Origin: Pithys albifrons albifrons
Taxonomy: Eukaryota > Chordata > Aves > Passeriformes > Thamnophilidae
Direction: 5' to 3'
Assembly (NCBI RefSeq): GCF_047495875.1
Contig: NC_092465.1
Coordinates: forward strand, 11,788,660 to 11,852,659
Length of the DNA: 64,000 nt
The translations under genes and the position numbers were made by a program. The notes beneath the pieces are model-generated. The model had not been told where the DNA came from. It made no database searches and worked only from the letters and a program-made list of their open reading frames with translations. This document shows positions 1 through 13,966 of the stretch, in pieces; position 1 is the first letter of the stretch, and each line of letters opens with the position of its first letter.

Positions 1-3000
1 CAGCCAAGGCACAACCAGCACCATCAGTGTCAGACAAGTGCTCAGTCTCAACATCTTCCTCCTATGCTTCCTGAGTTACAGCAGACAAACATATGTTTAT
101 TCACCTTTTTACTCCCAGAACCTCACTTTAGATTAAGCCCTTTTTCCATTTCTTTCAGTTTTCCATTTTTTTCAGTTAGGGAGCATAACACATGCATCAC
201 ACTCTGTCTTTATTTCTTACTGGCAGATTTTCCTACCATCCTCTCCTAAAAGGCTCTTCTCATTCCCTGGAACATTCTAATCCCTCTTCTCCACAGATGC
301 TCCAGTTTGGGGGTTTTTTTTGAGGACGAAAGTATGTTCAGTATTGCCAAGGAATATGAGAATTCTAGTATGTCTTTACTGAAATCAACTCTTCTGAGAC
401 ATCCCTTTCCATTTTTGATGCATAAGAATGGTGGCTTATGGCAGTCTTAGGATCAGAAAAGACAAGTAGTGAGATGACTCCATGTCATTCCTTAAGGCTT
501 TCAGAGATTAAAAAGGGAAATCATGGAACTATTAAAGAGTACGTCTAACAAAAATAAAATACGAACTAGGTTGTAGCTGCCTAATAGAAACAAAACATAT
601 CAAAGACATGGCAAGAGCGAGTCTTCAAATATAATAAAGGAAAAGAGTTAACAATATATCCGAGAGCAGGCAAAAAGATGCAAAATCCTAATAACTAGTA
701 GTATTAACAAAAAGGCCCCTTTACAGGATCTACCAGCCACTGGTATGTCTCCTTAAAGGGCCGTGTAAATATCTGTTTCCACTGTCTCTGTGTTGTTTTG
801 CTGGATTCCCAACAATAATTTTAATGGTGTTTACTGCCAAGGAGAGCCCTCTTACTGCTGTGACTCAAGGTCCTCAATAACTATTTGTCTGTTGTGAAAT
901 CTAATGTGAAGGACAAATACTAACAGTCCATAGCACACTCAGTTCTAATAAATTGCTTAATTAATACATTCAATACAAAAGACAAATTATATTACATCCT
1001 TTACTTCCATGTCTTTAATTATCCTGTCTTTCAAAACATTTTAAGAAGTCTTACATCACATGGTTGGTCTTAAAAGCCAAAGATTTATGACTATGGTCTG
1101 ATTGCATCATTTAATTTCCTTTTTTCTTTTATATTTCAGCTATACAGCTTTTTGTCTAGATTTAAGATCTATGTAAACCTATTCCTAAACACAGAATATG
1201 AGGCAAATATGAAGTGTTGTGTGGAGGGAGAAAACCAACCCTGGTTTAGTCTGAAAAAAATGGACTTTTAGTAATGTTAATGTACAGGGGAAAATAATCA
1301 CATTCAAAAAGAGTCCAGTGAAAATATTCACTCAGAGACAAGCAGGAGTCAAAAAGGAAAGGACTGGACAAAATGCAGGCAGAAAGCACTAGTTATGTTC
1401 CTGTAACCTTCAGAGAAGGGAAGAAGGTTCAGGAAAAGGTACAATTTGATAACATCTTTTTTTTATTGTTCTCTGTATTGTACATTAGCTGTGAACTTAA
1501 GAAAATAGGTGTGGCAAATGAGGCTTTCATAATATTTAAAAAGAACAAAGAGTTTGGGGGTTTATTTTTAAAAGTCAAACTCACTGTCACGTATCTGGCA
1601 CATCTGACAAGCCCAAAAGTGCATGGTACATAAGAAAAACTTTTTTAATGTCCTTGTCTGTATGACAGACCCATGACCCTCACAGGTCAGTGGGCTGGGG
1701 GGGAAAGCAGGTAAGAGCATGTGTGTACACAAGAAGGACTTTGCTAGTCCATGTAATAGATGGTTCCTCCACCTCACATGCAAGTCCACATGTTAACATT
1801 TTTGCCATGTGCTGCCACTTCAGCCTTCACTGTACAGAATTCTGACGTGAATTCCCAGTACAGTTTTAGGTCACACAATAAGAGAATGAAAATTCACCAT
1901 AGGCAATTCACAGCTGCTTTAAGAGACACACTCAAGTGTGCAACCTGTTTTTTCCCTTCATAGATATGGGCATCAAATGAACTGAAAAGAGAGGTTAAGG
2001 TTTGTGTTTAAAACAGGACTTGGAGAACTGCAGATTGCCTTAGCCTGATACTACACACTACAGCCAAAAGAATAATTACAGACTAGAAAGGAGCTTAAGA
2101 ACACACTTGAACATTACAGTTCTGCATGAGATAAGGACCATAAAGCAGTCAGGATTAAACGTCAGTCTTTGTTATTTCCTTATGTCTCTGATTGCACTGA
2201 TAGGTGATGGGCTTTAGTAGGTCTCCTTAACGTTAAATCACAAGAGCTTGGGGAGCAGAGACAGTTACAAGGCAGAAAAAAACCAACCTAAACCTTACAA
2301 ACCTCATGAACCTTCTTATAATAACTCTGGCATAACTGTCCCACAGAAATCCTTCAGCACATTTCCGCAAATTACTCAGGGACTGAAGAACATACTACAA
2401 AACATGGAAAAGCATTTAAAGAAATTCCGTTTACACTGGCTTCTGAAATGCTGTGAAATTGGCTTGTGTGTGATCTTGTCCATCCAACAGGCTCTGTAAC
2501 ATTCAAGTTGCTGTATTAATGCATAAACACATTCAGAATAAGTGCATAATTTAGTGCTCAGCCAGTTGTGGCTAATGCATTAAGCAGTAATGCTCATCTC
2601 GAAAATATTATTTTATTTGGTATCATGCCTCAAGTAATAGATGAAAACTGGCCTTCAGCCTTAGCCTTCAAAACAATGCAGTTTACCTGATAAAATGTCA
2701 CACAGTCTGTACAATTATTTACAATGTCTCAAGAAACTTCACAGAAAACCATCTTTTTGCTTCACAGTTAGCTTTAATTAATTCTCTGTAGATTTTTAAT
2801 CAAACTGTGTGATCAAACTACTTCCTCAGGTAGAGCTTCAGTTCTTGAAAATTTCTTTTTTTTTTTTTTTGAGTAGGCTAAGTAGGCAAATTTATCAATT
2901 TCAGCTGAAGATGATGCATATTTTCACAGCGTGAATGTATGAAATTATTAACCTTTTCCATCAGGATTCTGTTCATGCTCTTTTTTTTCCTATACATTTT

Positions 3001-4547
3001 TCAATAAATTGTAACATCATGTTTTATACATCTGGCTCATCAGACTCTATTACATAGTTTGCAGCAATTCTTTCCTGAGTTAAAGAAGTTGTTCTTTAAC
3101 TGTTTCTCCGTAGGCACATATTTAATAGTTATCCCAGGTCTCCTTGCTGCAGCTACACCAGAAAACCTTGTTTAAAGCTGACCAGAATTTATGGAAACTC
3201 TCCTTCCAACCCCCAAATGATATTTCACATCTAAATCTCATTCAGGAATTTTCATCTTCTCAGGTATTTACTGTCTTCATCCTTGTTGTGGTTAAGCCTA
3301 GGGCAGCCCAAGTCTTTTGGCATAAATAATAAATGAAAAGCTACACAAGACACTACATTTCCTTGCATTTAAGCCATCTGGCCCGTTTAAAAGCTACTGA
3401 TATTTAATCCAAGATTGATGAGAATGAACTGACTGAATGTCGAGCACACCTTAATATTTTAAGAAAAGGTAAAACAAGGGCACAATGAGGACAGCTCTTC
3501 CGGGCCACCTTTTCCTTAGAAGTACATTTTCCTTGGAAGGGTCACCATGAATGGTGGCACAGTATGGTCAGTTCAGCCTTCCCTGCTCAGAGTCCTTGAA
3601 CACCATGTTGAAACAGCCAACACTGGCCAACCAACCCCACAACCACCTTGCGTGCTTCCTTATATGCCCATTAAGCACCTAAGAACTGAAATGGCATCTC
3701 CCCTACCTGACACACTGCTCCTCATTTACTTGCTGGGGCTGGTTTTACCATTGATGTTTTTTACATTCTCAGTTCTCTCTCTGAACCTCTTCCATTTTTT
3801 ATCCATGGTACCCAGTCATAGGCTTTCAAGTTCACACCAAAAATTTTCTTTCTCAACTTAAAAGGTTTCCAAGTTGATTTTCAGGGTAAGCAGTACTAAG
3901 GGGAATAAAAAAACCCAACACACACCACAAAAAACCCAAACCAAAATAACTTGCTGAAATAATACAGGGACTGCCTGAAAGCTGAGTAGAATTCAAGGGG
4001 GAAAAAAACAACCCACAGAAAAACCTTTTATTTATAAGTTCTTTTCTTCATGTTTACATATTATGCAAGCATAACTAGTGAAGAGCAAGTGCTACTGCTG
4101 ATTTTAAAGAAGGAGGAAAGTGTGGTAAGGCCTGTGTACTCCTACCTCCTTCAGCATAAGAGGAAAAACAAAGTGAAGTGAACAACAAGTGAACCATATT
4201 CCCTGGCTGTACAATACAAGCATTATTCTTGTACTTACCGAGGATTCCCAGGTTCAGGATATGTTCACAGGACAATTGCTTGGTTTGTGTGATTTTTAGG
4301 AAGGAAGAATCTGTTTCTATCATAAACTCTTAAACTGCATGTGTACAGAAGACAATCATTTCATCACTGCAGATAAAGTACAAGGCTACTCTGGAATCCA
4401 GACTGGAAGAGACTACATGAAAAAGGCCACTTTGCACAAATTCATCTGTCTCACAGCATGATCCCACACATCCAATATGAGAAAACAAGCTAACTATTTA
4501 ATATTTGCATAGAAATTACATATATTTTGGGGTTTTGAGGCATGGCT

Positions 4548-4690
4548 CCCTGTGTGATCTTGGGCCAGGTTTCTGAACCTCTAAAACTCTGCTTCCTTAT
4601 TTGCAAAGCAGATCAATATTAGCTATGCAGGATGGGTGAGGCTTAATTAACTCAAGTTTGTAAAGGGCTTTCTGATCTTCAGATACAACG
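4548..4690 (+). mobile_element. MIR-like ancient SINE
   Basis: The run TGTGTGATCTTGGGCC, a CTCTGCTTCC-type segment, a GTGAGG...TTAATTAA block and TTGTAAAGGGCTTT follow the order of the MIR core and 3' half. Divergence is high, as expected for an element predating amniote radiation. Confidence 0.65.
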
Positions 4691-6092
4691 GAGAAGAAGA
4701 AATAGAAAAATCCATTTAAGAAGCAAAGAAGCATGTAAGCCCATGGCCACACAACAAACATTTAGCATACCAACTTCATACAGAAAATTTGTACCAACAC
4801 TTCCTTGCAGTAGCAGTAAAAATAACATTAGCAGAAAGAATAAAATATGTGTATTAAAAATAACTAATTCACTTACTTCTTCCTAATTTCTAGGTCTGAA
4901 ACTGGGACACATCTGAGGCCAGCTCCCAATACCATGAGGGATGATGTTAGCAACACAGTTACCCTCAGACCTAAGATGAAAAAACAACAGTATTTTACAA
5001 GTCAGTAATGCTGCAAAAAGAAAATTGCTTAAATATCTATATTTACGTGCAGTCTTTCAGAAGTAACACTTATCTTTTTCAAATCATATGCACTTTGAAG
5101 CTGATATGAATTCCAGACACATTATGAAATCCTGAGTTATCTTCTATACTCACACTCCAGAATTACAAAGGCTGACTCTTGGCATACTAACACACAGGAT
5201 CTTTACAGAGATCCTTGAAAGGGAAAAGTGGTAATAAAAGTATCATCAAAATGTACAATACAGCCTTTAGAATTAGAGGCATTGGGGAACATGCTCTAGT
5301 GTGCCTGAAATCTAGGTAGACATAAAAAAAATCTGAACTTGTTCATTCTTCTCCCAGCACTTAATGAGCAAAGGCACAGCACTGTTATTGTTTTCTTTCA
5401 TAATGCTGATATGCATTTCGTTACGGAGAAATAACCATTTATTCAGGGGAAAAAGTGCGAGTATTTTTTTGCAGTCCTTGCAATTAGGCCAGTTTTTTGC
5501 TGCTCTCAGCTGAAATTGTCAAAGGTTGTAAATATGGTACATTAGAAAAAAGCCACAATTGACTGATTCCTTGAGTATGTTTTTAACTCATACTGTGCTT
5601 CTAGACTGAGAAGCACTTGGATTAGAAACAACCTTATCTTAGCACTGCAATTCCTTTTGCCAGCAGTGTACTTGCTGCTGCTAAAGGTGTTTCCATCAGC
5701 CGTGAGGAACTGTGACAGCTGAGGAGCTTTAGCTCTAGAATCTTGTAAAACACCAATATCATAAATAGGCACAATTAAAACCGACAGACAGAGTCTGCAT
5801 CTGTGAAGTTGCAAATTTTGATACAACTTCACTGCAACAAATAGAAAATAAAGGGCTTCCATGTTCTTAGTAGAACATAATAAAAATTGTTAACGATGAC
5901 AACACAATTTCTCTAGCATTTAGGTAAAACTAATAGCTACTCAAAACATATGGAAGAAGATCAAATTCTATGATAACTCGCTTATCAAACAGCCAGCTTC
6001 AAATCTTTCTAAAACTATTCATTTTCAGAGGAGTGTTCCCTCTGTTAGTCATTCCTGTATTCAGCACAATTACAGTCCAATTCTTAAGTGAA

Positions 6093-6166
6093 CAGCCCCC
6101 AGGAAGATCAAACCCACAACCTTGGTGTTATTTGCACTGTGCTGTAACCAACTGAGCCCATCTCAG
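6093..6166 (-). repeat. tRNA-Ile(AAT)-derived SINE head or tRNA pseudogene
   Basis: The minus strand reads as tRNA-Ile: A box GGGCTCAGTTGGTTACAGCA, an AAT anticodon in AAATAACACC, and B box AAGGTTGTGGGTTTGATC. The universally conserved U33 before the anticodon is replaced by A and the acceptor stem is poorly paired, so it is not a functional tRNA. tRNA-Ile-headed SINEs with CR1-like tails are known from passerines, and this may be one that has decayed; I see no clear CR1 tail to its left. Confidence 0.65.
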
Positions 6167-8842
6167 GGTCAACCAAGAGTTGCATTAAATATTTTGTCTC
6201 CATGTGAACTTTATGGGAGTTTTAGAGAATGTATTTTACTAAAATGTAATTTTACTGGATAAGACATCGTTTTGCTCTTATTGGAACAGCTCTTAGTGAA
6301 CCTCAGCCACAGGTATGCAACTACTTGTGCTGAACAGCACAAACCAAACCAAAGACAAGTTTCTCTCTCCATCAGCCTAGCCCAGGAAAACCCATACAAA
6401 AATGTTACAGGTTTTCTGAAATGGAAATATGACCTCCTTTGGTATGGCTCAGTCATCAACACAAAGAATGCCATCTGCCATGTGGCCCCAAAGGATGTCT
6501 CACATCCCTAATGCCCTGGAGAAGGATCATCAGCTGAGAATAGTTGTTTCCTTGGAGGATTTCCCAATGCTTGCCCAGACTTACTTGCTTGACTCTGTGC
6601 TCAACTGCTGTTAAACTGGTTTTTCAAGTGTGTGTGTTCAGAGAGCCCTAACTAAATGCCCAGATAATATGGCTGTTCAAAACCTCCACGGTCTCCATGT
6701 TTGCTGGGCCACCACACGAGACCTCACGACATGCCGAAGTCCATATCACCACACCGCCGATGGTGGGGCGGAATTATTTGGATCAGGATCACACACATGA
6801 TGCTTTTACTTTCTCTACTGGGAAATGAATCTCTGTTAGTGCTGCTTTTGAGTATGAGAACTTGTATGCAGTAAGAATTAGAATTTTCTTAATGAGAAAT
6901 TGAAACACAAGGCTTTTAACTGAAAAATCTGAAGTTCTCCATTAGGAAGCACTGCCAAAATATTTAAGGAAAGCTCTAGTAATGTACATATTACCTTATT
7001 TTCCATATAAACCACAGTCTACATTTCACAAAACATGATGTGTTCTGCCTTTCAGGAGACACAAGGACAGAGACAGCCTGGAAGGTGCCGCTCATGGGGC
7101 GCCACAGGAGATGATGGCCTGGGGCAAGCCCAGAGTAAATGAGTATTATACAAAAATTTAAGTTTAAATCACCAAAAGACACAAGATGAGTGTTTACATA
7201 TTAAAAACTTCTACTTGATTTTTAGTTTTAAAAAAATCTCCAAAGCAAAAAATATACAAAGCAAGGAAGTTTTCAACTGCACAAAAGTTTCCTAAAAAAA
7301 TTTAGGCTAATCTTTAATGTCAACCTCAGTTGTTGGGTAATTTAAAGCATAATTATCAATTAAAGCCCCACAATCATGTGTGCTTCATCTCTTTGAAGTC
7401 ATAATCTTGAATACTATACACTGTAAGGTATCACTTGTAAATGTTTTGATTGCAGAGAGTATTCTTTGGCCTTTTTTTTCCTTTCCACCTTAATATATAA
7501 ACACACCCCTGAAAATTCCTTCAGTTAATGCTGCATGTTGCAAATTATGACACCAAAGTGAACAAAACTGTCAGAAAAGCAGTACACTGGACACTTTCTT
7601 TGCTAATTACGTGACATACTTCTACCCTCTAAGCACCTTGCCCTGTTAATTTGCTGTACATTTTAACTTTCTGAATCCATCCTCTTTTTCATCATTGGTA
7701 AAAACTGGTCTTTATTAGTATTTCTATAATTATTTCAGTATTTTTGCTTTGAACACTGCATATGCCCTTAATCGGAATTTGACATCTTGTATTGCACCTG
7801 GAGTGCTTCAGATGGCAACCATGCATCCTGGGGACTACAAACCAGAGTAACCAACCAAGCCTAAAAAAGGCTCATGAACCCTGCAGAAAATTATGTCTCT
7901 ACTTTGAAAGATCTAAGTAATTCGCTCAACCAAGAGATTTTGAGTAGATGTAATTAACTTCATTAATTTTACCCTGTAAATGCACGCAGTAATTGGAGAG
8001 AGGGGGAGGCTATAGCTTTTTAAAATCCATCATTGAGGTGTTAGTCCCCTTCCATCAGAGGTTTCTGACGCATGGCTGGAAAGAGAAGAAACTCCTTTAA
8101 AGGAGATTTTCTGCCAATGGATTAAGTTTTCTGTTCTTTGGAGCCTGTCTCCATAGCTCCTAATTTCCACTCTGCTGCAGAAGGTCTCTGGGCCCCAGAA
8201 GTGGCACTGGCTCCTGAACATGTGGCCATGTTCAGAAAACTCAAACATCACTGGTAGCAACAGAAAAGTCCAAGCTAGCAGCAGAAATAGAACTGGTAAT
8301 AAAAAAGGCATATTAATTATCATTTATAAGTGAAACAGCTGATATTGTTCAACTGTTCAGCCCTCCTGTGGCTCGTAACACCGTCTGCTTTATGACTTCA
8401 GCCGTCCACGCTGCATTTGCTGGGTTTTGTTTTTTAAACCAACTATTCCCAAACTCCTGCCACTATTACAGATTTAACATGAACTGCCAACCCACAATTC
8501 TCTGAACTCTCTCCTTAATGCCATCCACCACACACAGCCCAACACAGAAACCAAGGAAAACCCCACCATGCTGGCATGTGGTCTCACACAGGAGTGGGAG
8601 GCTGTGGCTGCCTGTGCTACCCACCCAGCTGCTCTGCAGCTCCCTCACAGCAACATCAAGCAAGAGCATCCAGGATGTGGGTGTTGCACCCCCACAACCC
8701 TTCCAGCATGCCTTACTTTGAGGATGCCTTTGAAAGTACATGAAAAGAAAAAGCATTCCCGCACCCCAATCATTACTGACTTGTAACCCAGTAAGTGACT
8801 TACTGCACCCAGTTTAAGAAACTTAATAGAAGATGTTGTGTA

Positions 8843-9300
8843 ATCACAGAATCATAGAATTGACTGGGCTGGAAAAAACCTCCGAGATCATCAAGTCCAA
8901 CCCTTGGTCCAACTCCAGTCCCTTTACCAGACCATGGCACTCAGTGTCACATCCAATCTCAGTTTAAAAACCACCAGGGATGGGGAATCCACCCCCTCCC
9001 TGGGCAGGCCATTCCAATGGCTGATTACTCTCTCTGTAAGGCATTTTTTTCTGATCTCCAACTTAAATTTCCCCTGGCAGAGGCTGAGCCCGTGTCCCCT
9101 TGTCCTGTTGCTGAGTGCCTGGGAGAAGAGACCAACCCCCACCTGGCCAGAACTTCCCTTCAGGTAGTTATAGACAGTGATGAGGTCACCTCTGAGCTTC
9201 CTCTTCTCCAGGCTAAACAACCCCAGCTCCCTCAGCCTCTTCCCATAGCACTTATGCTCCAGTCCCTTCACCAGCCTCGTTGCTCTTCTCTGGACCCTCA
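8843..9300 (-). mobile_element. CR1 LINE 3' end with open reverse-transcriptase tail frame
   Basis: Read on the minus strand, about 460 bp match the 3' end of CR1, finishing in the typical ATTCTATGATTCTGTGAT octamer tail. It encodes the end of the CR1 reverse-transcriptase frame, with [17 protein letters not shown] and HWNGLP motifs, and the frame stays open over 125 codons (9301-8924), suggesting a fairly recent insertion. It is 5'-truncated, as most CR1 copies are. The consensus resembles the CR1 families I associate with passerine genomes. Confidence 0.92.
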
Positions 9301-12300
9301 TGCCAACTATTTATACATTACAGTCTGTGATTCAGAAAGAGAACATGATTAACACGTCCCCTTGTTTCCCCCAGCTGAGGCTGGTGTACTGCAGCCCCCC
9401 CTGCTCCCCAGGTAGTGCTACAGACCACTGCAAGCAACACCTTCCAGCTCACAGCATCACACACACGGCAGATACTGTTTGGGTTGGGTTTGGCTTCCCC
9501 ACTGTCTCCTAATGGAGCATTCATCTTAAGGAGAAATTCCAGCTGGATGTGCAGAATAGAAAAGTTTTCACCTTTCTCCTTTTTTTTTTTTTAATGGAAC
9601 CTTGACCAGAGGAAAGGCTGACAGGTTCACCCTCCACCTGGCATGGCAGCAGTGATTTCCCTCATAAAGCTCACACCCCCTACTCTTGGATGCATTAACA
9701 TTGAGGGGTTTCCTTCCTTCAGCTGCAGATACTGAAATCAGTTCTCAAACAGTACAACAAGGCTCTAATTAGGAATGAGGGACATCAGCCTGCTGCATAT
9801 TTTCAGTTTTTAAAGACCAGGCTGAAAGCACAAATGGTCCCTTCTGACACTGAACTGAGAGCATTTCCTTAACTACTCTCTTACTCAGATGAAAACATAC
9901 CTAGCTAAGAGAAAATAAACATAAAATTCTGTCTTGATCCCCACACACCAGGATATTATAAGCTCACCAATGTCAACAGCTGTTCCAAGAATTCACTGTT
10001 GAATTGTGCTTTTCCTTACAATTTAAAGCAAATTCAATTTTCAAACAAATTCTTGGTTTGCCTTTCTTGACAAAACAAAGCACAATTCTTCCATGTTTCC
10101 TCCTACAAAACAAACCTACAAAAAAGAACTTTTACATTTGGGTTCAGTAAGCAAAGCATTGAGCTCCAAGTCTTCCACAATTTTTTTTTCAGTCCAAGAA
10201 TTGTTTTTATGCCCTCCTTAGTGCTCAAGCATCCTTTTAAAATGGATTTCTGTGCTGGATACCAGTTCTCCATTTCATACAATGGGTCCGTTCCTCTCCC
10301 TTCTTGACACGTCCCTTTACATTTTGCTATAATTAAAAAAAGGCTTAATTAAACAGCTCCCTTTATCATGGAATCCTGAAATCTCTGCACAGAACTTCTT
10401 TGTTCATCACTGACTATCCTCCGGAAATCTTTGGTTTTTAAATGTAATTCTACCAAAATTATACTAAAAGTCATGACATTTATTCTCCTAAGATCAGTTA
10501 TCTCTGTCATGACTAAAATAAAAAGAACACTTCCTAGCTTTCTATTAAACACAGTGAATAAAACTTCCATTGTGCCTGCTCTTTGCCAAATTGACTACCA
10601 TCATTAAGGAGGATAAGCAGCAATCCTCTTTCAGAAGAGGCATCCTTGCATCAAGCAATACAATTCTCAAAACAAAAGAAGCTTTTCACTGATGTAAAAA
10701 GACTTCATAGCCAAGATGTCATCCCCATCTTTCTGCTAACACATGGAACAGACTTGGAAAGTCAGTTTATTGGGCCTGCCTCGGAATCCACAAAGGCACT
10801 TGATTGCAGAGGGGCATGAAGGTTTGGAAACTTAATGGAACATGAATACATTCTCAAAAACAGCATCAACTACATTCCAAAGCAAGAAAAACGGGGAACC
10901 AAATACAAGATGGCATGCAGGGGAGAACTACCAGGTCATATATAGCTAATCCAAAATTACTCCTAGTTTGATGGCCAAGGTATCATGGGGTTCTATTTTG
11001 CACAACCTGGACCTCCCTTCATCTCTGGCTACATGATGCTGATGCTGCTGTTATTGAACCCTCTTACTAAGGTGCGTTTTCAAAACAAACTAGAGCCGAG
11101 TGCTTCCATACACTCCCCTGGCTTTATGTGGCACTGCCAAAATATTATCCAAATTTCAACTGGAAAGATTTAGGACTTGAGTACTTCTTGCTGATTGAAA
11201 ACGAAGCAGACACAATTTAAACATTCTGCAAGACAGGTGACAGCACCCTTCTGGCATCAAGCAGTAAGAACCAAGCTGTATCACATAGAACCTGTCTGAA
11301 ATAAATCAGATCCAGAGCTACATTTCAACCCCCAGTCTTGTCTAGGATACAAAAATATCTGTTCCTGTACAAATCCATAACACAGCCCATTTCCACCCTT
11401 CAGTGGAGACTGTAAGGGAAGGGCAGACTCCACTATAAACTGTGCTCCCATTTGTAACATAAACAGCTGGTAGATTGACATGCCAGATAAAATATGTACT
11501 AGACACTTCTTGAAATGTACATGTAAGAGGTGATGATCTTCAGAAGGGCAATTTCTCTTTATAGTATCTTACAGCTGTTGCAACAGAATCTGTCAGCAAT
11601 AGCTGCCCAGTTAACACCCAGGTTATCAGGAGGACTTTGAAATTTCCAAATAAATTAATCTGCAAAGTTTAAATTTGAGGACACAAATTCTGTACGTCTA
11701 AACACAGGAACTTCAAGTAGAACAGCTTCTCTGGTTTGATACAGACTTTCTTATCAGGGTCAGAAATTCAACAGAGCCCATAACCCAGAAGGGTAATCAC
11801 ACAGATATGAGAGAATCCACAAGGAATTCCCTACCAGGAATGTCAGGAAGACAGACTAGTGCCAGGGACCAGATCTGACCCAAAGATAAAGCTATTTCTG
11901 CTGATAGTACTTGATGGACAGACACAGCAGGGCTGTGTGCAAAACTTCAGTATGAGGGCAAACGCTCATCCCCACCTTTTCAGTGTAACTCTCAGGTGAA
12001 GAACTTACATTCCATCCATAAAAGTCATCATGTGAGTCCTTGTAAGACAACCATTCCCCTGAATTTTGAGGTTACTTAGGACTCTTGTCAAAAGCCACAA
12101 TACAACTGAGAAACTCAAAGCACAAAATTTAGCCTGTCAAGTGTTTCAGAGAGGACACTCATCTTGAGGGAAGGGACTAAACACATGTAAGCACCAAAGC
12201 AGACACAGTGGCTGATAGAATATAACTGTTTGAAGCAAAGCTAAATCTAATGCAATTGAGAATTATTATGACAATCACACAAACACTCCACAAATGCTGA

Positions 12301-13855
12301 GCATATTCCTTTGTGTGCACCCTGACTGTAAGAAAACCAAGACACTTGAGCATTCATACTCTAATTGCACTTCTGGCTTGTATGGTAAATACCTGTTTTA
12401 CAGTGTTTTCCTTCTTTGCCCTCCCTCAACATTCATTAAAGCATATTAAGGTCCTTACTTTGACATTTACTCTAAATATAAGAATTTGCACCCATTAGAA
12501 GGAGTAACAAGCAGTCACAACCATGCCAAGTAGCTGCAGGGTGCTCTCATCAGTGAGGCCAAGCCAATGGGAGCAGCAGACCTACCCAATTTTAACATTA
12601 TCCCAGCACACCAGGCAAGCACATAATCCATCTCTAAAACTATGTCAAGGAAAGTATCTTTTAATTCTTCTGCTCTCTACTCCACTACACTTAGTTATTA
12701 CAAACTTAATGACCCAAGTTCTTCTATGGTGTCTTACACAGTTAGTGCCACTACCATGGATTTAACTGTGGTGAAGAGATTGCACCCATAAGTACAAAGC
12801 AAATATTTCAGAGTTTGTACAGCAATTTAAAGGTCTGGCACTGTAAATAAAGTAGTCCTGTTTTTAAGAACTGCAGAAGCTTAATCTGAGCTTTTGGATG
12901 TATGAAAAGGTAGTTCACAAGTACTGAAGCTTCCTTCCATATGCCAGAGAAGGATTTTGAAGCATCCCAACAGTTTTAACATCAACAATGGAAAAACAAA
13001 TGGCAAAAGATGTAGATTAAAAATCTGCATTGCAAGTTTATACAACTCATGTAAATTCTACTTAGCAATCCAGAGACTGACATTTTGCCTGAATAGATAA
13101 AGAAAGTGCTGAAATTGAATGGTATTTGCCTGAAGATCAAAATGATGGTTTTACAATCAGTTTTAGACCTTTTATTACAATATCTCCTGTTCTTTAATAC
13201 CATGTCCTTGACTTCAAAAGAGACCAACTATTTCAGTCAATTATTGTTATTATGTATTTTACTGCAGAAAGCATCCATTTTATCTGCAACCAATCCGAGT
13301 GCAATGAACCTTTCTTAATGCTCACAGAGCATCTCGGAGAAGAGAGCACTGGCCTTGGGCAGTGGGGCCTGCATCTCTCAACATGCTTTATGGAATTGGG
13401 CAGGCCACTTCTCTGCTTCACCTTTTTTCCTCCCTCTGCCTTGTTTATTCAGGCTATAAACACATGGAAACAGGAGCCAGTCTGACCATTAGTAAGTGCA
13501 GTAAATCAGGTTCCCTTCACCTGAGGTCAATGCAGTGCTTGGCTACAAGAAAAGAAGAGTTATCTGAGTGCCCACCAAATCTGTGAAATTAACAATCACT
13601 TTAAAGAGTTGTTCTTTCCTCCCTCATCTCAAGCACCTGCTTTCTACTCTCAACTCCAGAATCTAATAAAACATGAAGATTCAGGTCAATCATTGAATTC
13701 ATCTTTGCCATTTGATAAAATGAAACCTACATAACGGGGCATGTGTGTGTGGACTCATGTGCTAGTGACAAATACAGAGAGATGTAGAGCAAGTGACAAA
13801 AACAGCAATCATGCAGTTGGGGGCTACACCTCCTCATTAATTGTGAAGCTGAAGT

Positions 13856-13966
13856 ATAGAAGCATAGAATCGATTGTGTTGGAAAAGACCTCCAAGATCA
13901 TCAGGTCCAACCCTTGGTCCAGCTCCAGTCCCTTTACCAGATCATGGCACTCAGTGCCATGGCCAA
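13856..13966 (-). mobile_element. CR1 LINE 3' fragment
   Basis: About 110 bp of the same CR1 family as the copy at 8843-9300. The two share nearly all bases over the terminal segment, including TCCAACCCTTGGTCC and CTTTACCAGA. The 5' side is cut off abruptly. Confidence 0.9.
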
